Below are positions 7,233-14,414 of a stretch of 24,488 nt of DNA, piece by piece. The position numbers and the translations under genes are program-made. Source of the DNA: CAYNLG01 sp964397995 (GTDB taxonomy: Bacteria; Planctomycetota; Phycisphaerae; FEN-1346). The stretch spans positions 1 through 24,488 of the forward strand of contig CAYNLG010000059.1 of assembly GCA_964397995.1 (NCBI GenBank), written 5' to 3'. The number at the start of each line of letters is the position of its first letter. Within the stretch, counting starts at the first letter, position 1. The notes under the pieces were generated by a model that saw nothing but the letters and a program-made list of their open reading frames with translations, searched no databases and was not told the origin of the DNA.

Positions 7233-8189
7233 CTAATCGACGTAGACGTCCTCCAGCAGGCGGTGGGGCGGCAGTTCCTCGCCGGCTTCGGCGAAGGCCA
7301 CGGCCTGGTCGACCTGGCGGCGGACCTGGTCGTCGATGTCGTCGAAGGGCTCGTCGCCGAGGTCGAAGTCGTGCTGGATTTGGGCCTTCAGGCGCGGCAA
7401 GGGGTCGCGCTCCTTCCAGAAGGCGACCTCCTCCTTGGAGCGGTAGGTGCCCGGGTCGCTCATCGAGTGGCCGCGATAGCGGTAGCAGCGGGCCTCGATG
7501 AAGGCGGGGCCCTTGCCGGCGCGGGCGTGGGCGATGGCGCGCTCGGCAACGGACTGCATCTTGAAGAAGTCCATGCCGTCGCAAACATAGTGCGGCATGT
7601 CGTAGGCCTCGGCCTTCCGGGCCATGGACTTCTGGGCGGAGGAGCGGGTGACGCTGGTGCCGATGGCGTAGAAGTTGTTCTCGCAGACCCAGACGACGGG
7701 GAGGCGGTAGAGGGCGGCCATGTTGAGGGCCTCGTGGTAGACGCCCTGGTTGGTGGCGCCGTCGCCGAAGAAGCAGAGGACGACCTTGTCTTCGCCGCGA
7801 TACTGGATGGCCTTGCCGACGCCGACGGCCAGGGGGCACGGGCCGCCGACGATGGCGTAGCCGCCGAGGAAGTTGACGTCCCAATCGAAGAGGTGCATGG
7901 AGCCGCCCTTGCCCTTGCAGCAGCCGTTCTCGTGGCCGAAGAGTTCGGCCATGCACTTGCCCGGGTCCCCGCCGCGCACCAGGTAGTAGGCGTGGTCGCG
8001 GTAGGCGCCGATGACATAGTCCTCGGGCCGGAGGTGCCAGACGGCGCCGACGGCGACGGCTTCCTCGCCGGTGTAGAGGTGGCAGAATCCGCCGATGCGG
8101 CCCTTGGTGTACTGCTCGGCGACGCTGGCCTCGAAGGTCCGGGCGAGCTTCATCAGGGTGTAGGCGCGGAGGGCTTCCTTCTTGTTCAT
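7233..8189 (-). CDS. pdhA: Pyruvate dehydrogenase E1 component, alpha subunit
   Basis: This ThDP-binding subunit of heterotetrameric E1 catalyses pyruvate decarboxylation together with the beta subunit. The protein has 318 residues. The ThDP/magnesium motif starts at GDGATNQG (142-149) and ends at ENN (170-172). The substrate-channel segment HLYTGEEAVAVG is at 37-48. The loop YRYRGHSMSDPGTYRSKEE at 236-254, which in related enzymes contacts E2 lipoyl groups and holds the regulatory serines in eukaryotes, is intact. GAGGAG precedes the ATG by 9 bases, and a TATAAT promoter lies about 30 bases upstream, so this is the first gene of the operon. The full set of motifs favours the pyruvate enzyme over a branched-chain one, but substrate is not proven by sequence. 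Confidence 0.93.
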   Translation of the reverse strand: MNKKEALRAYTLMKLARTFEASVAEQYTKGRIGGFCHLYTGEEAVAVGAVWHLRPEDYVIGAYRDHAYYLVRGGDPGKCMAELFGHENGCCKGKGGSMHLFDWDVNFLGGYAIVGGPCPLAVGVGKAIQYRGEDKVVLCFFGDGATNQGVYHEALNMAALYRLPVVWVCENNFYAIGTSVTRSSAQKSMARKAEAYDMPHYVCDGMDFFKMQSVAERAIAHARAGKGPAFIEARCYRYRGHSMSDPGTYRSKEEVAFWKERDPLPRLKAQIQHDFDLGDEPFDDIDDQVRRQVDQAVAFAEAGEELPPHRLLEDVYVD

Positions 8190-8218
8190 GGGGCGGCTCC
8201 TCGAGATGGCGTGCGGCT

Positions 8219-8248
8219 ATTATAGCCCCGCGGAGCCTCGGCGGGCCA
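8219..8248 (-). promoter_or_regulatory. Promoter of the pyruvate dehydrogenase operon
   Basis: On the - strand, a perfect TATAAT (8219-8224) lies 30 bases before the E1 alpha start codon. The -10 box is embedded in the near-palindrome GGCTATAATAGCC (8215-8227). The -35 is poor: CTGGCC-like at about 17-19 bases upstream, which could mean activator dependence. The exact -35 is uncertain. Confidence 0.55.
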
Positions 8249-8369
8249 GTGCGAAGGGGAGTTGTTCGGGCCGGCGCGGGGGCAAGCCCCGGGGCGAAAA
8301 GGGCGCATGCGCGCGAACGTGGCGCCGGCGTCCCCGCCGGTTCGTATCAGCGGGTGGCAGCCGGTGGAC

Positions 8370-10841
8370 CTACCGGGCCCAGGTGAGCAGGCCGTCCCGC
8401 ACGGCGGCCTCGGCCGGCTTGCCGTTGACGGTCAGCATTGGGGTGCCGGCGACCTTGACGGCCAGGGCGGCGACGTTGCCCTCGACGGCCACCTGTTTCG
8501 GGCCGACGCGGACGAAGCCGTAGCCGGTGAAGGTGAAGCGTTCGCCGCCCGCCTCGACGGTCTGGGGCGCGGCCGCGGCGTCGCCGGTCGCGACGAGGAC
8601 GCGGTCGTCGACGGGGCTCGCCCCCTTGCCCTTCAGCGCCACGGCCACCACACCGAGGTCGCTCCGCAGGGCGTCGACCGTGTCGATCGCGGGGGCGTCG
8701 TCTTTGAAGGGCTCGTGGACCGCGGCAAAGGTCGTGGCCTTGGCCTTGCGGCGGGCGATGATCGAGACGCCGCCCATCTCCGGCTCGACCCAGCCGTCGG
8801 GTTCCTGGTGGGTGGGGGTCTTGCCGGCGAAGACGGTCGTCTCGGGACCGCCCAGCATGGTGACGCGGACGCCGACGCGTTTGGCGTACCAGTCCGGGCC
8901 GAGGACGGAGTCTTCGGGGTCGAGGCCCTGGCAGGTCTGGAGGCAGCGGACGGTCCAGGCCCCCTGCCCCGGGTCGAGGCGGCGGACGTCGTGGAGGTCG
9001 TGGCGTCGGGAGAGGCGGTCGCTGGTCCGCGGGTAGAGCTTCAGGCCGTCGAGTTCGGTCGTGGGCGTCCACGGGTCGCCGCCGGGCCGGAGCGAGCCGA
9101 GGGTGTGGACCTGCCAGTCGTAGACGTGGGGTCCGGGGCTTTGGAGGCGGGCGACGTCCAGGAGGTACTCGCGTGTGAGGACGAGGGCGCGGGACTCGTC
9201 GACGGGCGTCTCGGGGTTTTGGATGCCGCTCGGGTTGACGGCCTCCCGGCCGGTGTCGTGGGTCTCGTTGACGCCGCCGACGGGCCATCGCTTGTCGGTG
9301 CGGGCGGCGACGAACTTGGCGAGCGGGCCGCGATGGAAGCGCGGCTGGACCTGGCCGATCGCATTGGAGGTCATGAGGCGCCGGTCGACGAGGACGGTGC
9401 ACTTGCCCATGCCCCAGCCGGTCCAGGGGTCGCCGGTGGCGTAGCCCTGGGAGATGCCGCGGTTCTGGTAGATGGGGCGGTTGAAGGCGTAGAAGCCCAG
9501 GAGGCTGAAGTAGTCGCGGACGAAGTGGACGTAGTAGACCCCGAGGTTGAGGGCGACGGCGGGGGCCTCGCCTTCCCAGTAGGCCGGGCCTTCCTCGGCG
9601 CGGAGCATCGCGAAGCCGCGCTCCGGGGCCACGTAAGACGGGGCCGGAGGCGGCGTCACGGCGGCGGGGTCGATGGGCTCGAGGCCCCAGTAGAGGGTGG
9701 GCAGGTAGCGGTCGTCGCCGGGCTCGCGCATCTGGGCGAGGACGTAGTCGAAGCCGGCGTCGGGCCACCGGGCGTGGGCGATCTCGAACCAGAGGGGCTC
9801 CATCATCTTGGGGACCTTGATGTTCCGGTGGTCGCGGCCGTTCATGTTGGCGGCGTTCCAGAAGGCGTTCCCGCCGCGCCCGTCGCGGAAGTGGCCCGTG
9901 ACGAAGCTGTGGAGGAGCATGTACGTGACGCCGGTGTTCGGGGGCGTGCCGAGGGGGGTGTCCTTGTCCGGGCGAAGCGTCTTGGCGCAGCCGGGGCCGT
10001 CGCCCATGGTGACCTTGGGGTAATGGAACAGGGCGCTGCCGAGGCTGACGCGCGGATAGCCGACGTCGAGGATGGAGGCGACGTAGTTCCTCATGGTGGC
10101 GCCGCCGGTGCCGGTGTAGCCGTAGCCGATGTCGTCGAGGCCGAGGCGCTCCAGGCCGCGGCAGAAGAGGAGCATCTCGCCGATCATGGAGTAGTGCTTG
10201 CCGAACTCTTCCATGTAGAAGCGCCCGTCGGCGATGTACTCGTCGAAGTACCACGTCCAGCCGCCGTTGCCGCCCACGAGCTTGCGGATGAGCGTCTCGT
10301 CGCCGAGGGCGGCGGCCATGAGGTGGGCGGCCATGGGGCGCGGCCACTGCATGTTCGGGAGCCAGGAGGTGCGGGTGTAGCGCTTGGTGTCCTTGAGCTG
10401 GTGGTCGATGTAGCCGCGGAAGGTGTCCTCGCAGCGGCGGCGTTCCTCGGGTGTGAGGCGGTCGTGGAGGACGTCGTAGCGGAGGGCGTCGTGGTAGCAG
10501 TCGTAGTGGGCCCGCGTGACGGGGGCCCGGTCCGGGTGCGTGCCGAAGAAGCCGCGCAGGTACTTGAGTTCGCGCTCGGCGGCCTTCTCGTCGTCCAGCA
10601 CCGCCGCGCGGAAGAGGTTGCGGAACCAGTCGTTGCCGCCCTTGCGGCCCATCATGCGCTCCAGTTGGCGCGTGGCGTCCGGGTCCGAGGCGAGGCGGCG
10701 TTTCGTGGCGGCGATCTCGTCCTTCGTCCAGAGGATGTAGGGGTGCGCGACCCGGGCGGCCCCGGCCGCGTGGGCGGCGGCACCGAGCAGGCTCAGGGCG
10801 AGGACGAGAGGCAAGGCGGCGCGTCGGGCAACGGTCAGCAT
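8370..10841 (-). CDS. Secreted heparinase II/III-like polysaccharide lyase family protein
   Basis: The protein has 823 residues. An N-terminal signal peptide (RR followed by a Leu/Ala-rich core, probable cleavage after AHA at residue 25) indicates export to the periplasm or outside. Residues about 30-400 are helix-rich, with segments such as HYSMIGEMLLFCRGLERLG, as expected for the alpha/alpha toroid of heparinase II/III and alginate lyase families. Residues about 420-820 look beta-rich and include a REYLLDVARL segment followed by DWQVHTLG (Asp575, His579), a pattern seen in the beta-sandwich part of these enzymes. The substrate (a uronic-acid polysaccharide) is not predictable, and catalytic residues could not be assigned with confidence. 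AGGAG lies 6 bases before the ATG. It lies downstream of citrate synthase but behind a terminator, so it probably has its own promoter. Confidence 0.65.
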   Translation of the reverse strand: MLTVARRAALPLVLALSLLGAAAHAAGAARVAHPYILWTKDEIAATKRRLASDPDATRQLERMMGRKGGNDWFRNLFRAAVLDDEKAAERELKYLRGFFGTHPDRAPVTRAHYDCYHDALRYDVLHDRLTPEERRRCEDTFRGYIDHQLKDTKRYTRTSWLPNMQWPRPMAAHLMAAALGDETLIRKLVGGNGGWTWYFDEYIADGRFYMEEFGKHYSMIGEMLLFCRGLERLGLDDIGYGYTGTGGATMRNYVASILDVGYPRVSLGSALFHYPKVTMGDGPGCAKTLRPDKDTPLGTPPNTGVTYMLLHSFVTGHFRDGRGGNAFWNAANMNGRDHRNIKVPKMMEPLWFEIAHARWPDAGFDYVLAQMREPGDDRYLPTLYWGLEPIDPAAVTPPPAPSYVAPERGFAMLRAEEGPAYWEGEAPAVALNLGVYYVHFVRDYFSLLGFYAFNRPIYQNRGISQGYATGDPWTGWGMGKCTVLVDRRLMTSNAIGQVQPRFHRGPLAKFVAARTDKRWPVGGVNETHDTGREAVNPSGIQNPETPVDESRALVLTREYLLDVARLQSPGPHVYDWQVHTLGSLRPGGDPWTPTTELDGLKLYPRTSDRLSRRHDLHDVRRLDPGQGAWTVRCLQTCQGLDPEDSVLGPDWYAKRVGVRVTMLGGPETTVFAGKTPTHQEPDGWVEPEMGGVSIIARRKAKATTFAAVHEPFKDDAPAIDTVDALRSDLGVVAVALKGKGASPVDDRVLVATGDAAAAPQTVEAGGERFTFTGYGFVRVGPKQVAVEGNVAALAVKVAGTPMLTVNGKPAEAAVRDGLLTWAR

Positions 10842-10904
10842 GGGGTCTCCTGGCGGGGCGGCGGGGCCGTGGAGCCGCCCTTCTCTGTGCTAATGCGCGC
10901 GGCC

Positions 10905-10942
10905 CGAAAGAAGACCGGCGAAGGTCGGGGCCTCCGCCGGTC
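10905..10942 (-). terminator. Rho-independent terminator of citrate synthase
   Basis: On the - strand, a perfect 8-bp stem (GACCGGCG with CGCCGGTC; + strand 10913-10920 and 10935-10942) has a 14-base loop that can pair further inside. It is followed by the T-rich tail TTCTTTCG. It lies 29 bases after the citrate synthase stop. Confidence 0.75.
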
Positions 10943-10971
10943 GGGACGCGCCCCCGGGATGGGGCCGCCCG

Positions 10972-12579
10972 TCACGCCTTCCCGCGGCCGCGCTTCTTCA
11001 GCGGCACGAACTCGCGGTCGAACGGGCCGGAGTAGATGGCCCGGGGGCGGAAGATGCGGTTGTTCACGAGGTACTCCATGACGCGGCTGGTCCAGCCGGC
11101 GACACGGGCGACCGCGAAGGTCGGCGTGAAGAGGAACTCCGGGACGCCCAGACACGTGTAGACAAGGCCGGAGTAGAAATCGACGTTCGGGTAGATGCCC
11201 TTGGCGGCGCCGAGGTCGTCGACGACCGCTTTCTCGAGGGCCTGGGCGGTGGCGAGCAGCCGGGTGACGTCCTTGAGACCGCTGGTGAGGCGTTTGGCCA
11301 GGGGCCCGAGGACGCGGGCACGCGGGTCATAGGTCTTGTAGACGCGGTGGCCGAAGCCCATGATCTTCCGCTTGCGTTCGCGGGCCCGCTCGTACCAGGC
11401 GGGGACGGCGTCGGCGTCGCCGATCTCGTGGAGGGTCCGGAGGACCTGCTCGTTGGCCCCGCCGTGGAGCGGCCCGTTGAGGGCGGCAATGCCGGAGCCG
11501 ACCGAGAGGTAGACGTCCGAGAGCGTGGAAGCGACGACCAGGCTGGCGAAGGTGCTCGCGTTCATGCCATGGTCGGCGTGGAGGATCAGGCAGACGTCCA
11601 TGATGCGCGCTTCGACGGGCGTCGGCTCCCTGCCCGTGATCATGTAGAGGTAGTTGGCCGCCAGGCCCAGTTCCGGATGGGGCTCCAGGGGCATGAGGCC
11701 GTGGCGGAGGCGGGAGATGGCGGCGGCGATGGTGCTGACACCGGCCAGGACGTGGTAGCAGGATTCCATGCCCATGACGTCGTCGGCGGTCCGCTGGAAG
11801 TCGGTGTAGCCCTGCTTGGCGGCGCGCCGCGGGCCGCGCGGCACCTCGTAGATGGCATGCTCCTCGCCGCGCGGCATGGTCTCCATGGGGATGGAGTCCT
11901 CGTCGGTGCCGATGGCCTCTTCGGTGCCGCGCTTGGCGGTGATGTCGTCGACTTGGGTGAACTCCTGGCGCATCATGTTGGTGCCGAGGCGGAGGGCGGC
12001 CATGGCGTTCATCCGCTCCACCGGGAAGCTCATCATGATGCGGAGGGTGCGGGGGATGCGCCGGTAGGCGACAAGCTTGGTCTTGAAGGCGTCGAGCTGG
12101 CGCTCGCTCGGCAGCTTGCCGCGCAGCAGCAGGAACGCCACCTCCTCGAACGTCGCGTACGCGCAGAGGTCGAAGATATCGTAGCCGCGGTAAATCAGGG
12201 CGCCCTTGGTGCCGTTGACGTAGCCGACCTTGCTCTCGCAGGCGATCGCGCCTTCGAGGCCGGGGCCCACGGTGCACTGGACGGGCCACTTGACGCGGCC
12301 GCTGAAGGCAGGTTCGACGTGGTCCTGCATCTCGGCCCGCGTCGCCTCGGCCGCCTTCAGGATCATCTTCGTGATCTCGTCGGTATTCTTGATCATGCCT
12401 TCGTCTCCAAAGTCGAGCGACGGGCTGACGGCCTCGACCTCGCCGGGCCAGGCGTCGGGCGGCGTCGGGTCGGGCGGCCAGGGCGCGACCTCCCCGTGGG
12501 CCGGACTGCCGAATGCGCCGAACGGTTCCGGCACTTCCGGCAACGGCTGAGCGGGCTCGTAGCTCGGGCCGGTGTCCAT
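10972..12579 (-). CDS. gltA: Citrate synthase, long form with N-terminal extension and internal insert
   Basis: This enzyme condenses acetyl-CoA and oxaloacetate to citrate, the entry step of the TCA cycle. The active-site residues are present: the His pair at 334 and 337 in LHADHGMNAST, His372 in GPLHGGANE and Asp418 in HRVYKTYDPRA. The protein is 535 residues, against roughly 370-430 for most bacterial forms. Two additions explain the excess: a Pro-rich N-terminal tail of about 60 residues, and a polar insert at about 205-270, before the conserved region starting YHVLAG. Two starts are possible. ATG 12579 has AGGGGGAG just upstream; ATG 12396 (MIKNTDEI) has GGAG at 8 bases. The longer form is kept because codon third positions remain GC-rich through the tail and a consensus promoter lies 57 bases upstream. 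Confidence 0.9.
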   Translation of the reverse strand: MDTGPSYEPAQPLPEVPEPFGAFGSPAHGEVAPWPPDPTPPDAWPGEVEAVSPSLDFGDEGMIKNTDEITKMILKAAEATRAEMQDHVEPAFSGRVKWPVQCTVGPGLEGAIACESKVGYVNGTKGALIYRGYDIFDLCAYATFEEVAFLLLRGKLPSERQLDAFKTKLVAYRRIPRTLRIMMSFPVERMNAMAALRLGTNMMRQEFTQVDDITAKRGTEEAIGTDEDSIPMETMPRGEEHAIYEVPRGPRRAAKQGYTDFQRTADDVMGMESCYHVLAGVSTIAAAISRLRHGLMPLEPHPELGLAANYLYMITGREPTPVEARIMDVCLILHADHGMNASTFASLVVASTLSDVYLSVGSGIAALNGPLHGGANEQVLRTLHEIGDADAVPAWYERARERKRKIMGFGHRVYKTYDPRARVLGPLAKRLTSGLKDVTRLLATAQALEKAVVDDLGAAKGIYPNVDFYSGLVYTCLGVPEFLFTPTFAVARVAGWTSRVMEYLVNNRIFRPRAIYSGPFDREFVPLKKRGRGKA

Positions 12580-12635
12580 GGCTCCCCCTTCTGGGCCGCG
12601 CAGGACCCGTTTGCGCTTGATGCCGCGACCCCGGG

Positions 12636-12664
12636 AGCATAGGCTCCGCCAGCGTTTCTGTCAA
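12636..12664 (-). promoter_or_regulatory. Strong sigma-70 promoter of citrate synthase
   Basis: On the - strand, a perfect TTGACA (12659-12664), a 17-base spacer and TATGCT (12636-12641) predict a transcript start near 12629. The leader would be about 50 bases before the ATG at 12579. Confidence 0.8.
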
Positions 12665-12694
12665 GACGGCCCCTGTCCGTGAAAGGTGCCCCTA

Positions 12695-13531
12695 TTGGAA
12701 CTGCCCGCCTTGATGGCCTTGCCGGAGGGGGTGGAGCCCGTCCGGTTCCTCGTCCTGGGGTCCCTTTCAGCGCTCATTTTCAGCGTCGCGAAGGCCGGGC
12801 TCGGCAGCAGCGTCGGCGTCCTGGCGGTGCCGATCATGATCTTCGCGTGCGGCGAGGAGACGACGCTGGCGGTCGGCCTGATGCTGCCGATGCTGATCGC
12901 GGCCGACTACGTGGCGGTGGTGCTGTGGTGGCGGCGGTGGGACGGCCGGGCGGTGGGGCGCCTCTTCGCGGGGGCCTGCCTCGGCATCGCCGCCGGATGG
13001 GCCGCCCTCTGGGGCCTGAAGCAGGCCGGCGCCGGGGCGCACCAGGCCGTCGCCGACCACGTCCTGAAGCTGGCCGTCGGCGCCATCGGCCTCGGCTTCG
13101 TCGCGCTGCAGATCGTGAACGGGCGGCGGGGGCGGCCGCTCGAGGTGCGGCCGACGTGGCCGGCGGCGCTCGGCCTCGGCTCGGCCTCCGGCCTGACGAG
13201 CACGTTCGCGCACGCGGCCGGGCCCCTGGTGGCGGCGTACCTGCTGTCGCAGCGGATGGCGAAGGAGCGGTACGTGGCGTCGATGGCCATCGCCTTCTGG
13301 GCGATCAACCACGCCAAGCTGATCCCCTACGCCCACCTCGGCCTGCTGCGGCCCGAGACGCTCGGGGCGACGGTGCGGCTGGTGCCGGCGATTGCCGCCG
13401 GGGCCGTCCTGGGGCGGGTGCTGAACGCGCGCCTGGGGGACCGCTCGTTCGCGGGCATCGTCTACGGGCTGCTCGCGGTGGCGGGCGTGAGCCTCGTGGT
13501 CAAGGGCGTGCAGGGGCTCATGGGCGGGTAG
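12695..13531 (+). CDS. TauE/SafE-type membrane permease
   Basis: This multi-pass inner-membrane protein of about 278 residues has two hydrophobic halves, each with about four predicted membrane segments. The first half begins with VRFLVLGSLSALIFSVAKAGLG, and the Gly-rich break with VGVLAVPIM is the usual first signature. The second half begins near AALGLGSASGLTSTFAHAAGPLVAAYLL, matching the internal repeat of this family. Members export or import small anions, such as sulfite, sulfonates or sulfoacetate; the substrate cannot be inferred because no sulfur gene is nearby. The start is uncertain: TTG at 12695 has AAAGG 8 bases upstream, while GTG at 12686 overlaps that site and ATG at 12713 has only GGAA. 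It diverges from citrate synthase across about 115 bases. Confidence 0.8.
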   Translation: MELPALMALPEGVEPVRFLVLGSLSALIFSVAKAGLGSSVGVLAVPIMIFACGEETTLAVGLMLPMLIAADYVAVVLWWRRWDGRAVGRLFAGACLGIAAGWAALWGLKQAGAGAHQAVADHVLKLAVGAIGLGFVALQIVNGRRGRPLEVRPTWPAALGLGSASGLTSTFAHAAGPLVAAYLLSQRMAKERYVASMAIAFWAINHAKLIPYAHLGLLRPETLGATVRLVPAIAAGAVLGRVLNARLGDRSFAGIVYGLLAVAGVSLVVKGVQGLMGG

Positions 13532-13855
13532 GCGTGCAGGCGGCGACCGGGCCGCTGCCGTTCGCTGTGGCTGTCTTTCCGCAGCACGGGCATCCTGCCC
13601 GTGCCTTCTGCTTTGCCGTTTCCGCCGCGGCAGCCCGCGCGCTCACACGTCGTGCCGTCTGCGGCACCCCCGCCGGTTCGCCATGGCATACATCCCCAAC
13701 GCCTCCGCGCGCCGGCGTGCCAAGGACCGAAAGCGTGACCCCGAGCTGCCGCGCGGGGGGCGAATCGCGGCAGGGGCAGGCACATGCGGCATACTGCTGC
13801 ACGGTGCCCCGCTGCGCAGCCTCGTGCGCTGGGGCCCCCCGCCACCCGACATTCG
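13532..13855. other. Intergenic region rich in perfect inverted repeats, no gene recognised
   Basis: This 324-base gap lies between the convergent permease and nitroreductase genes. No frame has a ribosome binding site or a recognisable protein. Three perfect short hairpins are visible: 9-bp stem with 3-base loop (13584-13604), 6-bp stem with 4-base loop (13652-13667) and 8-bp stem with 12-base loop (13746-13773). None is followed by a T-tract. It may hold terminators or copies of a dispersed palindromic repeat. Confidence 0.6.
13584..13604. repeat. Perfect palindromic hairpin (9-bp stem, 3-base loop)
   Basis: GCACGGGCA at 13584-13592 and TGCCCGTGC at 13596-13604 pair perfectly around TCC. 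Its form, a GGGCA/TGCCC palindrome between genes, resembles dispersed intergenic palindromes seen in several planctomycete-like genomes. Only one copy is visible here, so membership in a repeat family is an inference. Confidence 0.6.
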
Positions 13856-14365
13856 TTACGCGTCGGTGGACCCGAACCGCTCCCAGTGCAGTACCTCGCG
13901 GAGCGCGCGTTTCTTCGGCGCGCCCGCCGGGCCGCCGGGGTACCCGAGGGCCACCAGGGCCACGAGCCTCCCCCCCTCTGGCGCGCCGAGGCGGGCGGCC
14001 ACCTTCGGGGCGTAGGGCTTCTTGTCGCCGGCGATCCAGCAGGCGCCGAGGCCGAGGGCGTGGGCGGCCACCAGCAGGTTCTGCGTCGCGGCCGCGCCGT
14101 CCTCCAGGTAGTACTTCGTGTCGGCGGCCAGGACGGCCACACAGGCCGGGGCGTCGGCCATGAAGCGGCCGTGGTCGGTCATGGCGGCCAGTTCGCGGAC
14201 GGTTGCCTGGTCCGTCACGGCGACGAACGCCCAGGGCTGCTCGTTGCGGGCGCTGGCGGCCAGGCGCGCGGCATCGACGGCCTGCTCGATGAGCGTGCGA
14301 GGGACGGGCGTCGGGTCGAACGCGCGGACGGAGCGGCGGGTTCGGAGGGCTTCCATCGCATCCAT
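13856..14365 (-). CDS. Nitroreductase family protein (FMN-dependent)
   Basis: The protein has 169 residues and resembles the short nitroreductase subfamily. These enzymes use FMN to reduce quinones, nitro compounds or related substrates with NAD(P)H. The N-terminal RTRRSVRAF at about 8-16 is the phosphate-contacting FMN motif, and ARNEQPWAF at 39-47 is the second family signature. AAATQNLLVAAHALGLGACWI and the GYPG turn near 140 complete the core. The start is ATG 14365, with AAAGGAG 7 bases upstream; a longer frame continues upstream into the preceding gene but has no site. It lies 49 bases after the LptC/OstA-like gene on the same strand and is probably the last gene of that operon. No functional link to LPS is evident. 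Confidence 0.88.
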   Translation of the reverse strand: MDAMEALRTRRSVRAFDPTPVPRTLIEQAVDAARLAASARNEQPWAFVAVTDQATVRELAAMTDHGRFMADAPACVAVLAADTKYYLEDGAAATQNLLVAAHALGLGACWIAGDKKPYAPKVAARLGAPEGGRLVALVALGYPGGPAGAPKKRALREVLHWERFGSTDA

Positions 14366-14414
14366 GGGACACTCCTTTCCGAGGCGCGGCGTGCCGCCCC
14401 CGCGCGGGGCGGGG

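Noticed and set aside
5531..7501. A 656-codon + strand frame across the pdh genes, Ser/Phe-rich at its start
   Set aside because: The Ser/Phe-rich part is the complement of the Lys/Glu linker of E2; the rest is a shadow of E1 beta.
8262..11081. A 939-codon open frame on the + strand opposite the heparinase-like gene
   Set aside because: It is the GC-rich antisense shadow of the real gene: composition is dominated by Gly, Ala, Val, Glu and Asp, with no domain or ribosome binding site.
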